Below, piece by piece: positions 49,945-58,767 of a stretch of DNA of 64,000 bases. Every line of letters starts with the position of its first letter. Within the stretch, counting starts at the first letter, position 1. The position numbers and the translations under genes were made by a program. The DNA comes from Dissulfuribacter thermophilus (lineage in GTDB: Bacteria > Desulfobacterota > Dissulfuribacteria > Dissulfuribacterales > Dissulfuribacteraceae): contig NZ_MAGO01000002.1 in assembly GCF_001687335.1 (NCBI RefSeq), positions 1 through 64,000 of the forward strand, in the 5' to 3' direction. Below the pieces are notes generated by a model. That model did not search any database and was not told the origin of the DNA. It was given only the letters and a program-made list of their open reading frames with translations.

Positions 49945-50255
49945 CAATTTAGGGCCGAGAGAGCCCCTTTTACCCCATCAAAAGTTGGAGGCGTAGGCCC
50001 CTTGATAGCGAGGGTTAGGGGGAAGCCTATTGGCCTGAAGGGGTCAAAGCGGGCTTTGTTCCAACGAGGAACGGTTTGGCTGAGCAAGCCGTGCGGAGTG
50101 CAAAAGGCCCGAAGGTCGTAGAGGCTGAGGGTGCGTGCATGGATGCACGCACCGACCTTCACGGCATGGATGCCGTGTAGGTCGGCCAAGCGGAGCACGG
50201 CTCAAGAGCGAGGCCATGTTCCGTTTGGAGCAAAGTCCGCCCCCCTAAAAACAAA
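49945..50255. other. GC-rich structured region with two perfect palindromes
   Basis: About 300 GC-rich bases sit in an AT-rich neighbourhood. GGTGCGTGCAT and its exact complement (50129-50152) form an 11-base stem with a two-base loop. The next 32 bases form a second stem (CGACCT and CACGGCAT arms with single mismatches). The outer sequences GGGCTTTGTTCCAA (about 50051) and TTTGGAGCAAAGTCC (about 50225) also pair. No convincing gene. It could be an unknown structured RNA, an intron relic or a mobile hairpin. Confidence 0.4.
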
Positions 50256-50360
50256 TATAATTTTTCTTCGTCATAAAAGTTTGGGTTTAATGCGAGCTGC
50301 ATAATCTGAGTCTAGAGTTCACATGTTTCCTAAAAAGCATACCATGTTATATTTGTTGCC

Positions 50361-51917
50361 ATGAAAGAAAGATGTAAACCCACGCCAGGCAAAAGAAGCT
50401 GCGGCATACTTCTCCACATTACCTCACTTCCTGGCCCCTACGGCATAGGTCAGATTGGCCCTGAGGCAAGAAATTTCCTAAGATTCCTAAAAAAGGCAGG
50501 ACAAAGCTATTGGCAGTTTCTGCCCCTTTCTCCCACTTCAAAGTCCTGTGGGCATTCACCATACATGAGCCCGTCTGCCTTTGCTGGAAACCCGCTCATG
50601 ATCTCCATTGAGGATCTACTAGCAGACGGTTTATTGGAAGAAAAGGACCTGACCGGCCTTCCAGAGCTTTCAGAATACCTCGTGGACTTCGAAACCGTCT
50701 CATCGATTCAGCACTCCCTCTTAGAAAAGGCCTTTTTAAGGGCACGAGAGTCAAAAAATTTCCTCTTGGAGCTCGATCAATTTCTTTCAGAAAAGGATTG
50801 GGCCAGGGACTACAGTCTCTTTATGGCCCTTAAAGAAAAATTTGGAGGACGGGCATGGTATGAATGGCCAAGGCCCATTGCCTTAAGAAGCCCTCATGCC
50901 CTTGATGAGGCTCAAAAGGAGCTAGAAGAGAAGGTAAAGTTTCATGCCTTTTGCCAGTTCATCTTTGACATGCAATGGAAAAGGCTAAAGACCAAGGCGG
51001 AGTCATTGAACATAAAACTCTTTGGAGACATGCCCATATACGTCTCTCCAGACAGCGTTGACGTATGGGCCAATCAGGGGGCCTTTGACCTCGATTCCCA
51101 GACCCTTAGGCCTAGTTTTATAGCAGGGGTACCACCAGACTACTTTAGCAAAACTGGCCAGAGATGGGGAAACCCCTTATATCGCTGGCAAATAGGAAAA
51201 AGCCCCAATAAAGACCTGTACGAATGGTGGCGCCAGCGTTTCTTAAGGCTTAGGGAACTCGTTCATGTAATTCGGATCGATCACTTCAGGGGCTTTGAGG
51301 CCTATTGGAAGATCCCTGCAAGGGAAAAGACCGCTGTAAATGGCACATGGGTAAAAGGGCCAGGGCTCACTTTTTTTAAAGAGATGGGGGAAGCCATTTC
51401 AGGGCTTGAAATCGTGGCAGAAGACCTTGGGACCCTCACTCCAGGAGTAGAGGCACTTAGAAAGGCCCTGGGCATTCCTGGCATGAAGGTACTCCAGTTT
51501 GCCTTTGACTCTGACGAGACCAATCCGTATCTTCCCCACAACTTTGAAGATAGTAACTGCGTTGTTTACACAGGAACCCATGACAATTCCACCACTGTTG
51601 GCTGGTATCTCCACCCAGAAGTGAGCGAACAGGCAAAGGCCAGAGCCCGCCGTTATGCCAACAGCGATGGAACGAGCATCCACTGGGACTTCCTTCGCAT
51701 GGCCTACTCTTCTGTTGCAAAGCTGGCAGTGATCCCCATGCAGGACGTCCTGGGCTTTGGAGACGATTGCCGCATGAACACGCCATCAACCAGCAAAGGT
51801 AACTGGATCTGGAGACTGGCCCCAAGGTTCATTACAGAAAACGTGGCAAAGGCTCTGGCAGAAGAGGCAAAATTCTATAATAGATTTCCACCTGATCTTT
51901 CCCCTAAAACCCCATAA
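50361..51917 (+). CDS. malQ: 4-alpha-glucanotransferase (amylomaltase)
   Basis: This 518-residue GH77 enzyme opens SCGILLHITSLPGPYGIGQI. Catalytic elements are HVIRIDHFRGFEAYW with nucleophile Asp307, VAEDLGTLTPGVEALRKALG with the acid/base Glu, and YTGTHDNSTTVGW with the third Asp. It disproportionates maltodextrins and supports glycogen turnover in the cytoplasm. Length is standard. It stands alone and converges with the DUF169 gene. Confidence 0.95.
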   Translation: MKERCKPTPGKRSCGILLHITSLPGPYGIGQIGPEARNFLRFLKKAGQSYWQFLPLSPTSKSCGHSPYMSPSAFAGNPLMISIEDLLADGLLEEKDLTGLPELSEYLVDFETVSSIQHSLLEKAFLRARESKNFLLELDQFLSEKDWARDYSLFMALKEKFGGRAWYEWPRPIALRSPHALDEAQKELEEKVKFHAFCQFIFDMQWKRLKTKAESLNIKLFGDMPIYVSPDSVDVWANQGAFDLDSQTLRPSFIAGVPPDYFSKTGQRWGNPLYRWQIGKSPNKDLYEWWRQRFLRLRELVHVIRIDHFRGFEAYWKIPAREKTAVNGTWVKGPGLTFFKEMGEAISGLEIVAEDLGTLTPGVEALRKALGIPGMKVLQFAFDSDETNPYLPHNFEDSNCVVYTGTHDNSTTVGWYLHPEVSEQAKARARRYANSDGTSIHWDFLRMAYSSVAKLAVIPMQDVLGFGDDCRMNTPSTSKGNWIWRLAPRFITENVAKALAEEAKFYNRFPPDLSPKTP

Positions 51918-51930
51918 CTATCCCGTTTGA

Positions 51931-52728
51931 TCAGGTATGCGCCTCCTGCCCACATTTTTCCCCTTCAGCCACCTTTTCAAATTTTATTAGCGGACAATTT
52001 CTACACACATCATTTCCCACTAGCTCTTCACCTCCGAGGAGTGACACCCTTCCCTTCTCAGCCTTTTCCTCCAACACCTTGGCCACCTTCAAAAAGGCCT
52101 TCCAAGGAAATGCCAAGATCAACTCTCCCCTTTCCATCTTACCTGAGGTAAAGGCACCAGGACACGGAAGGGCAAGTTGAGGCCCATTTTTCTTCAAGGC
52201 CTTTACTGCATTTGCACAGGCGGCACCGTTTACGTTGTGGCTCAAGGGTATCTCGGACATATCTTGTGCCTTTGCATAAAAGTCCAGTAGATGCATGGCC
52301 TGAAGCCCGTCCAGCACCATTACCACTACATCCGGTTCCTCAGAGCATTTTCCAAGGGGGGCTAGTACCACGGACTCAATCTCACCCAAGGCAAATCTTG
52401 GCCTTACGTCGTAGAAACTCTCTGCCTCAGATGGGCTGAGATAATTCTTAAGGGTCTTAATCGCCTTCTCACGCTCATTCTTAAACCCGAATACGTCTGC
52501 AGCAGTAATACAGCCCAGGCGATTTGCTTCTAGACGGACACTTTCTCCCACCTCTCGCACAAAGGCCAGGAGCTGGCAGAAGCTCAACCTGTTTTTCGGG
52601 ACCAATTCTGGGACGATCCTATTTTTACCCTTCTCCTCAAAAAAGATTCCAACAGGGTGATGATATAGACGAAGGTGCTTCATAAATAGTGTTTCAAGAT
52701 CTAAAAATCTCTTTAATCCACTATCCAT
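51931..52728 (-). CDS. DUF169-domain protein
   Basis: The 265-residue protein opens LETLFMKHLRLYHHPVGIFF. PVGIFF, then SFCQLLAFVREVGESVRLEA and VVVMVLDGLQAMHLLDFYAK, is the DUF169 pattern, a family found in anaerobes and methanogens and sometimes near metal or one-carbon genes. Conserved cysteines in LGCITAADVFG and the C-terminal NDVCRNCPL suggest metal or cluster binding. Reaction unknown. Confidence 0.8.
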   Translation of the reverse strand: MDSGLKRFLDLETLFMKHLRLYHHPVGIFFEEKGKNRIVPELVPKNRLSFCQLLAFVREVGESVRLEANRLGCITAADVFGFKNEREKAIKTLKNYLSPSEAESFYDVRPRFALGEIESVVLAPLGKCSEEPDVVVMVLDGLQAMHLLDFYAKAQDMSEIPLSHNVNGAACANAVKALKKNGPQLALPCPGAFTSGKMERGELILAFPWKAFLKVAKVLEEKAEKGRVSLLGGEELVGNDVCRNCPLIKFEKVAEGEKCGQEAHT

Positions 52729-52781
52729 ATTCCTAAATTCTCCTTTAGAGATTCAATTTTTCTATTGAAGACTCTGAATAC

Positions 52782-52809
52782 ATAGGAAAAATCTATTATT
52801 TTTTCCTAT
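52782..52809. other. AT-rich inverted repeat in a gene-free gap
   Basis: ATAGGAAAAA (52782-52791) and TTTTTCCTAT (52800-52809) are perfect 10-base arms with an eight-base loop, 54 bases upstream of the DUF169 start. It could be an operator or a weak terminator. The rest of 52729-53035 has no gene; a good AGGAGG lies before the symporter start. Confidence 0.35.
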
Positions 52810-53035
52810 TGTTATTATAGCTAATACCAACATTAAATAGCATCTTTGTTGGATGCAACCCCATAAATATGCCTTGCAAGGTAGCGACAAACTCATTTGA
52901 TAGGTAATTTAAGAAAAAATTAGATAGAAATCAGTGAGTGCCATTTTTCACGTGAATAGATAAAATTTTCATGCTTTATAGGACAAACTCATTTAATTTC
53001 ATTCATTAGGCTAGAAATTACTTGTAGGAGGCAAA

Positions 53036-54361
53036 ATGGATATCAATCAAATAGTCTCTGTAGCCAATAGTTTTGTATGGGGTCCCTATATGCTTATTCT
53101 CCTTGTGGGAACAGGAATATACCTCACCTTGAGGTTAAAGTTCATTCAATTCACAAAGCTCCCCAAAGCCCTGAAACTTGTGATTTCAAGGCCTGAGGCA
53201 CAGGGCCAAGGTGACATTCCTCCCCTTCAGGCGCTTACCACAGCCCTTTCTGCCACTATAGGCACTGGGAACATAGCAGGTGTTGCAACAGCCATCTATT
53301 TGGGTGGCCCGGGTGCCATATTCTGGATGTGGGTGTGTGCAGTTTTCGGCATGGCCACTAAATTTTCAGAGGCGGTCCTAGCAGTCAAATACAGAAGGGT
53401 ACTTCCAGACGGCACCATGCAGGGTGGCCCAATGCTTTATATTTCCAATGGGCTGGGGCAAAAATGGCTTGGCTGGCTCTTTGCCCTAATGGGCTCAGTT
53501 GCCGCCTTTGGTATCGGAAGCATGGTCCAATCAAACTCAGTGGCAATGGTGCTTAACGAACACTGGTCCGTGCCTTTGCCTGCTACTGGCATCATTTTGG
53601 CAATCATGACTGGAATCGTAATTATAGGCGGCATCAAGAGAATAGGAAAAGTTACTGAAAAACTCGTCCCTTTTATGGGAGTCTTTTATGTTCTAGGGGC
53701 ACTTACCATTCTTTTCCTCCACTTCGAAAAGATTCCCGAGGCACTTAAATTGATCTTTAGCTATGCCTTCACTCCAGTGGCTGCTACAGGAGGTTTTGCA
53801 GGTGCCACTGTGGCCCAGGCGATACGGTTTGGGATTGCAAGGGGTGTATTTTCCAACGAATCCGGCCTTGGAAGTGCCCCTATCGCCCATGCCGCTGCAA
53901 GGACCAATGATCCAGTGCGCCAGGGTCTCATTGCCATGACCGGAGTCTTTTTCGATACAATCATAATCTGCTCCCTAACGGCACTTGTCATTCTCACTAC
54001 AGGAGCGTGGACGTCAGGACTCACTTCCAGCGCTCTTACCTACAAGGCATTTGAGATAGGACTTTCTGGAGTTGGAGGTTACATCGTAAGCATTTGCCTT
54101 GCCATCTTTGCCTACTCCACCATGATCGGGTGGGCCTACTATGGTGAAGAGTGTGTGGAATACATACTTGGAATCAGGGCGAGAACTCCGTACCGTTATT
54201 TATTTTGCCTTGCCATTGCCCTTGGCGCCTTCATGAAGATAGACTTTGTTTGGAACTTTTCAGATACCATGAATGGTGCCATGGCCATACCGAATCTCAT
54301 AGGTCTCCTTGGGCTTTCCGGGATAATTGTCAAGGAAACTCAGGAAAGGCTTAAGAGCTAA
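53036..54361 (+). CDS. Alanine/glycine:cation symporter (AGCS family)
   Basis: This 441-residue membrane protein has about eleven hydrophobic segments. The family signature near the second and third helices reads TALSATIGTGNIAGVATAIY, then LGGPGAIFWMWVCAVFGMAT and KFSEAVLAVKYR, followed by the GGPMLYI segment. It imports alanine or glycine with Na+ or H+. Length is typical. It is monocistronic, followed by the third 245-bp repeat. Confidence 0.93.
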   Translation: MDINQIVSVANSFVWGPYMLILLVGTGIYLTLRLKFIQFTKLPKALKLVISRPEAQGQGDIPPLQALTTALSATIGTGNIAGVATAIYLGGPGAIFWMWVCAVFGMATKFSEAVLAVKYRRVLPDGTMQGGPMLYISNGLGQKWLGWLFALMGSVAAFGIGSMVQSNSVAMVLNEHWSVPLPATGIILAIMTGIVIIGGIKRIGKVTEKLVPFMGVFYVLGALTILFLHFEKIPEALKLIFSYAFTPVAATGGFAGATVAQAIRFGIARGVFSNESGLGSAPIAHAAARTNDPVRQGLIAMTGVFFDTIIICSLTALVILTTGAWTSGLTSSALTYKAFEIGLSGVGGYIVSICLAIFAYSTMIGWAYYGEECVEYILGIRARTPYRYLFCLAIALGAFMKIDFVWNFSDTMNGAMAIPNLIGLLGLSGIIVKETQERLKS

Positions 54362-54495
54362 GAGGTAATACGGAAAAAGCACATGAAAATCTCATTTCAA
54401 AGACTCAAATTGAATTTTTTACTGGAATATAGACCCCAAAATATCTTATAATAGATAGCAACGGTATTATTAAAGATAGAGTGGTTTTATCACAA

Positions 54496-54740
54496 ATTAT
54501 GCACTTCAAATGCCTGAGGAAAATAATTTTTATGAATTATTGTATAGTTAGCATGCATCTTTTCCCGTTGTGCCTTCACTCAAAAGGTGAAGTTCAATCC
54601 GTGATAAATCCTCAGGCATTTGAAGCCGCAAGGGGCTCGCAATTTTACCGAATCTGCTTTGTTGTCGGGAACTTGAAGTACCAAAGTACGTCTGCGTGCC
54701 CTCCGCCTCGCATCTTCGGCAAACTTGCGAGCTGCATAAT
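54496..54740. repeat. 245-bp hairpin repeat, copy 3
   Basis: It begins ATTATGCACTTCAAATGCCT and ends CTTGCGAGCTGCATAAT. Within it ACTTCAAATGCCTGA (54504) pairs with TCAGGCATTTGAAG (54611), and GCTCGCAATTTTACCGAA (54636) pairs with the complement of TTCGGCAAACTTGCGAGC (54715). The element is therefore two consecutive long imperfect hairpins. It lies upstream of the octaheme cytochrome gene and so might affect its leader. Confidence 0.75.
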
Positions 54741-54905
54741 CTGGTTTTATTCCCGCCTGTATACAGAAACGCTACAAGGCCCTGAGCTATTTTTGGACGT
54801 CCTAGACCTATACTCATCCTCCTCTGGCTGGAAATCTGGCAGGCAGGAAAACTGATATGCCAAAGGGTTTAACCCATTCAAATAATTACTAGAGGAGGCA
54901 AAATC

Positions 54906-56405
54906 ATGAAAAGACACTTTATAACCGCAATCTTGGTGGCATTTTCGGTCCTGACCCTGCCCACTTTTGTAATGGCCCTAGAGGTAAGCGAGGCAACACA
55001 AACATGCCTCGAGTGTCATGAGACTGTAACCCCTGGGATAGTGGCAAACTGGCAAAAAAGCGTGCATGCAAAAACTACTGTAGTAGAGGCACTGAAGAAA
55101 CCCGCAATTTCCCGTACAATTTCCACAGACAAGGTCCCTACAGGCCTTGGAAAGGTCGTCATCGGCTGCGCAGAATGCCATATCACCAATGCCAAGGCAC
55201 ACAAGGATACATTTGAGCACAACGGTTATCAGGTACATATAGTGGTGAGTCCAGGCGATTGTGCAATCTGCCACCCCCAAGAAGTAGAACAATACAGTAA
55301 AAACCTCATGTCAATGGCATACAAGAACCTTAAAGGGAATCCAGTATACCAGGATCTCATGAATTCAATCAATGCTATCCAGGATTTCCACAGAGGAAAG
55401 GTCACCTACGCCAAAAAGGTGGATGATAGCACCGAGGCAGATTCATGCCTTTTTTGCCATGGAACCAGGATTGAGGTGAAGGGGATGCAGACCCTGGAGA
55501 CTGATTTGGGAGATATGGAGTTTCCAATACTCAAAGGCTGGCCAAACCAAGGGGTAGGCAGGATAAATCCTGATGGCACTCATGGATCGTGTAGCTCATG
55601 CCACCCCCGTCACAGCTTCTCAATAGCCGTTGCCAGAAAACCCTATACCTGTGCCGAGTGCCATAAGGGCCCTGATGTCCCTGCATACAAGGTTTACACA
55701 GTAAGCAAGCATGGAAACATCTACTCTTCCTATGCCACTAAATGGAATTTTTTAGCTACTCCCTGGGTAGTGGGAAGGGATTTTTCAGCTCCTACCTGCG
55801 CCACCTGCCACATCAGTCTTATTGCCAATAAAGACGGAGAAGTGATTGTAAAAAGGACTCATCAGATGAATGACAGGAGCAAATGGAGGATATTCGGATT
55901 GATTTATGCCCATGCCCATCCAAAATCCTCTGACGTCACCATTATAAAAAACAAGGCAGGGCTTCCGCTTCCTACTGAATTGACAGGTGAGCCAGTATCC
56001 GCTGCCCTTATCAATGAAAAAGAGCAGCAAAAAAGGGAGGCAGAGATGCAAAAAGTCTGCCTGTCCTGCCATAGCATGGGATGGGTAAAAGGGCATTTTG
56101 AAAGGTTTGACAATACCATTAAAACCACCAATCAGATGACCCTCACAGCAACCAAGATACTCGTTGCCGCATGGGAGAAAAATGTTGCCAAAGGCCTTGC
56201 CCAAAAGGACAGTATCTTCAACGAGGCCATAGAGAAGATGTGGGTTGAGCAATGGCTCTTTTATGCCAATTCCACTAGATTTGCTGCTGCCATGGCTGGA
56301 GCTGACTACGGAGTATTTGCCAATGGCCGGTGGTACATGTCAAAAAATATTCAACAGATGGCAGATTGGCTAGACTTTAAATTGGCCACTAAGAAGAAAA
56401 AATAA
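54906..56405 (+). CDS. haoA: Octaheme cytochrome c, hydroxylamine-oxidoreductase-like
   Basis: This 499-residue protein has an N-terminal signal peptide (to about FVMA) and eight CxxCH motifs in order: CLECH, CAECH, CAICH, CLFCH, CSSCH, CAECH, CATCH, CLSCH. The HAO-type helical C-terminus contains WVEQWLFYANSTRFAAAMAG then ADYGVFANGRWY. Such cytochromes in anaerobes (epsilon-HAO type) act in periplasmic nitrogen metabolism, often reducing nitrite or hydroxylamine. GAGGAGG precedes the ATG. No quinol-oxidising partner gene is adjacent. Confidence 0.88.
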   Translation: MKRHFITAILVAFSVLTLPTFVMALEVSEATQTCLECHETVTPGIVANWQKSVHAKTTVVEALKKPAISRTISTDKVPTGLGKVVIGCAECHITNAKAHKDTFEHNGYQVHIVVSPGDCAICHPQEVEQYSKNLMSMAYKNLKGNPVYQDLMNSINAIQDFHRGKVTYAKKVDDSTEADSCLFCHGTRIEVKGMQTLETDLGDMEFPILKGWPNQGVGRINPDGTHGSCSSCHPRHSFSIAVARKPYTCAECHKGPDVPAYKVYTVSKHGNIYSSYATKWNFLATPWVVGRDFSAPTCATCHISLIANKDGEVIVKRTHQMNDRSKWRIFGLIYAHAHPKSSDVTIIKNKAGLPLPTELTGEPVSAALINEKEQQKREAEMQKVCLSCHSMGWVKGHFERFDNTIKTTNQMTLTATKILVAAWEKNVAKGLAQKDSIFNEAIEKMWVEQWLFYANSTRFAAAMAGADYGVFANGRWYMSKNIQQMADWLDFKLATKKKK

Positions 56406-56473
56406 GCAAAGTTTCGAGTCCCTTGGGGCTTCACATGTTAAGCTGAACACTTATCTATGCAAAGGGAAGGCCT

Positions 56474-57013
56474 CTAGTCCATCCCAAGAAATGGGTATCG
56501 TCTGAGGTCATCCCTTGTCCAGAGGGACAGACCAGCTCGCTCTCCCACGGTCTCAACAGAGATGATCGCATCTGGGTCTTCGAAGGTGATTTCTCCACTC
56601 TTTCCATTTTCTTCCAGTGCCCTAAGGAGTTCTTCATCTAATAGATGTTCCTCGATCTGGCTGGACAGTTGAGTCTTCAAGCCCCTTCGGTGCATACGCA
56701 CATGGAAACTACGATCAGCTATCTTTGGGAGCCATGAGAGAACGGCTTTGGTTACGTTTTCCTCAAATTCATCAGCCGTTTTAAAATCAAAGGTCTTGGT
56801 TGCAGGCACTACCCTAGAAAGAATATGAAGGAGATGAGGATCTTCTGTAACCAAATTGTGAATGGTTTCAAGAAAGCCTATCGGATCTTCTACCTTCATG
56901 ACTAACACGTTATAAAAACCCGTCTTTGCCATAGGGCCCAGTTTTTTCAATATGTTACGTGCCGTGCCAAACTCCCCTGTGTGAACAGTTATGACTACGT
57001 TCCAGTCACGCAT
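56474..57013 (-). CDS. THUMP-domain protein
   Basis: The 179-residue protein opens MRDWNVVITVHTGEFGTARN. The C-terminal half has FHVRMHRRGLKTQLSSQIEE and IISVETVGERAGLSLWTRDD then LRRYPFLGMD, which match THUMP RNA-binding domains of tRNA-modifying enzymes (TAN1-like). No catalytic domain is attached, so it may be an RNA-binding adaptor. It lies 40 bases downstream of the DUF2267 gene and may be cotranscribed. Confidence 0.85.
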   Translation of the reverse strand: MRDWNVVITVHTGEFGTARNILKKLGPMAKTGFYNVLVMKVEDPIGFLETIHNLVTEDPHLLHILSRVVPATKTFDFKTADEFEENVTKAVLSWLPKIADRSFHVRMHRRGLKTQLSSQIEEHLLDEELLRALEENGKSGEITFEDPDAIISVETVGERAGLSLWTRDDLRRYPFLGMD

Positions 57014-57053
57014 AGTACTTTTGATAGATTAAGTGACAATTGTGGCCATAGGA

Positions 57054-57431
57054 TCAGGCCCTGGCCATCATTGCGGCAAGATCGTTAGGTAGTTGGGCTA
57101 GAACGTCTTTTATTTCGCCTGGCTGAATTGCCGATTTTAGAACTGAAAAGGTGGCACTCGTATACCTCTCTGCCTCTGTTGCATCTGTTTTCAATAACTC
57201 AGCAACGCGTTCTACAAATTCCTTGCGATTCATTTTTATGATTTTTTCCTTTGCTCCCTCAACGATGCCTTTGAGTTCCTGGGGTAGCTGTGAGGCCAGA
57301 TCAAAAGCCTCGTTTTCGGTCAAACGCTCGGATAGGGTCTTTAGGACCGCATCTGTGACCCATACAGCCTCTTCCTTGTTGGGAAGTTGTGCCTTTTCTT
57401 GGACATTTTTAATGAATTCATCTTTCTTCAT
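57054..57431 (-). CDS. DUF2267-domain protein
   Basis: This 125-residue all-helical protein is made of two similar halves: KDEFIKNVQEKAQLPNKEEA with LSERLTENEAFDLASQLPQE, and RKEFVERVAELLKTDATEAE with LSSAIQPGEIKDVLAQLPND-like text. This is the DUF2267 duplication. The function of the family is unknown; members are often stress-linked and occur near CBS-domain genes, as here. GGAGG precedes the ATG. Confidence 0.85.
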   Translation of the reverse strand: MKKDEFIKNVQEKAQLPNKEEAVWVTDAVLKTLSERLTENEAFDLASQLPQELKGIVEGAKEKIIKMNRKEFVERVAELLKTDATEAERYTSATFSVLKSAIQPGEIKDVLAQLPNDLAAMMARA

Positions 57432-57675
57432 GGCAATCCCACCTCCTTTTTAGGGAAAAACCTTTTATGGAAAAGGGTTTCATTTAAAGCTGGTCACTGC
57501 CCCCCTATAAGTCAATATGAAATAGATATTATTTTTTTATTTAAACACTTTTTTACTTTGACTTGCCTAAACCACTACATTAACCTATTCATAGTTTGGT
57601 AAACAAAAAATATTTTCATCGTTAAAAACTCCTTTCCATGGCCTCTATGCCATGGATAAAATAAAGGAGGACAAG

Positions 57676-58110
57676 ATGGGGGTTGGGGAAATTTGCAATC
57701 GTGAAGTGGTCATCGTTGCACCAGAAGAAAGCGTTTTGACAGCTACTAGGCTCATGAAAAATCATTCGGTTGGCTGTTTAGTTGTAATAAAAGATGAACG
57801 TCCTGTTGGAATTCTAACAGACAGAGACATCGCGATTCGAGTAGTAGCTTCCTCGCTCAATCCTGAACAGACCATTGTTCAAGAGGTGATGAGCTCAAAG
57901 CTAGTAAAAATACGGGAAGATCAGGGAATTGGAGATACCATTAGGCTGATGCGTTCTGCTTCAGTGCGAAGGATTCCAGTAGTCAGCGATAAGGACGATT
58001 CCCTTGTAGGAATAATAACTTTAGATGATCTCCTTGATCTGATTGCAGAGGAAATGGATGAATTAGTCAAATTGATCCGAAGGCAGCAGGCGCAGAGCTT
58101 TCGAGTCTGA
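57676..58110 (+). CDS. Tandem CBS-domain protein
   Basis: About 144 residues from ATG 57676, chosen because GGAGG lies five bases upstream; ATG 57652 lies inside a hairpin (57635-57656, TCCATGGC and its complement). Two CBS repeats are visible: VVIVAPEESVLTATRLMKNH to PVGILTDRDIAIRVVASSLN, and VKIREDQGIGDTIRLMRSAS to LVGIITLDDLLDLIAEEMDE. CBS pairs bind adenine nucleotides. No catalytic domain is attached. Likely an energy-sensing regulator, partner unknown. Confidence 0.9.
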   Translation: MGVGEICNREVVIVAPEESVLTATRLMKNHSVGCLVVIKDERPVGILTDRDIAIRVVASSLNPEQTIVQEVMSSKLVKIREDQGIGDTIRLMRSASVRRIPVVSDKDDSLVGIITLDDLLDLIAEEMDELVKLIRRQQAQSFRV

Positions 58111-58136
58111 ATATACGGTGAAAAGTGAAACTTGCC

Positions 58137-58658
58137 TTATCGTGCAGGTTTTATCCATATGGCCTGGGGACCCTTTTCTCTTTGCTCTCCCTCGTATCTG
58201 ACTAGGTCTCCTACTTCAAGATCTTTAAAAGGGATAGTTTTAACAGCACTTTGCTGGAAATAGATTTCCTCGCCGTCGGCTCCCTCTAGAAAGCCGTAAC
58301 CTTCTTCACGGAAGATCCTTTTTATTGAACCAACTGGGTGCATTTCATGAGACTTGATGATTCCCTGACGTCTTCGATTGTATTCCCTGATTTGACGATC
58401 CAGTTTGTCAAAGCATTCAACCAAAAGAAGTTGCACCCTCTCACCCTTGCGCTTCACCACAATTGTTTCCCCAGGCACCGAGGCAACTATGTGGATTTCA
58501 ACATATCCGAGTCGATGATGTTTTGTCCCTATGAGCTCAAACCGTAAGTGATGAATAAGGTCAGGAAAATGTCTCTGGATCTTGGCGATCTCTTCATTTA
58601 TCTTTTCTTCCCAGTTTGGAAGAAGCGTAACGTTTTTGGCTTCAATATGGACATCCAT
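58137..58658 (-). CDS. Ribosome hibernation factor fused to a cold-shock domain
   Basis: Residues 1-100 of this 173-residue protein match HPF/RaiA (S30AE): MDVHIEAKNVTLLPNWEEKI and VEIHIVASVPGETIVVKRKG with the C-terminal helix ECFDKLDRQIREYNRRRQG. Residues 110-173 form a cold-shock (CspA-like) OB fold: GSIKRIFREEGYGFLEGADG then EEIYFQQSAV and VGDLVRYEGEQREKGPQAIW. The RNP1-like phenylalanines are partly kept. The fusion would dock on 30S subunits and bind single-stranded RNA under stress. Confidence 0.88.
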   Translation of the reverse strand: MDVHIEAKNVTLLPNWEEKINEEIAKIQRHFPDLIHHLRFELIGTKHHRLGYVEIHIVASVPGETIVVKRKGERVQLLLVECFDKLDRQIREYNRRRQGIIKSHEMHPVGSIKRIFREEGYGFLEGADGEEIYFQQSAVKTIPFKDLEVGDLVRYEGEQREKGPQAIWIKPAR

Positions 58659-58767
58659 TTCTCCACCTCCTTTTAATTAAGCTAAGGAGTTATCACTGGA
58701 TTGCAATACCTAAGCCGCTAGATTAATAATTTAGTAAATGGCTTTTCGCACAAAAAAATAGAAAAAC

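Noticed and set aside
49935-50198. Minus-strand 87-codon protein gene in the GC-rich structured region
   Set aside because: The reading frame runs straight through both perfect palindromes and shows no family pattern; structure of the nucleic acid explains the sequence better.
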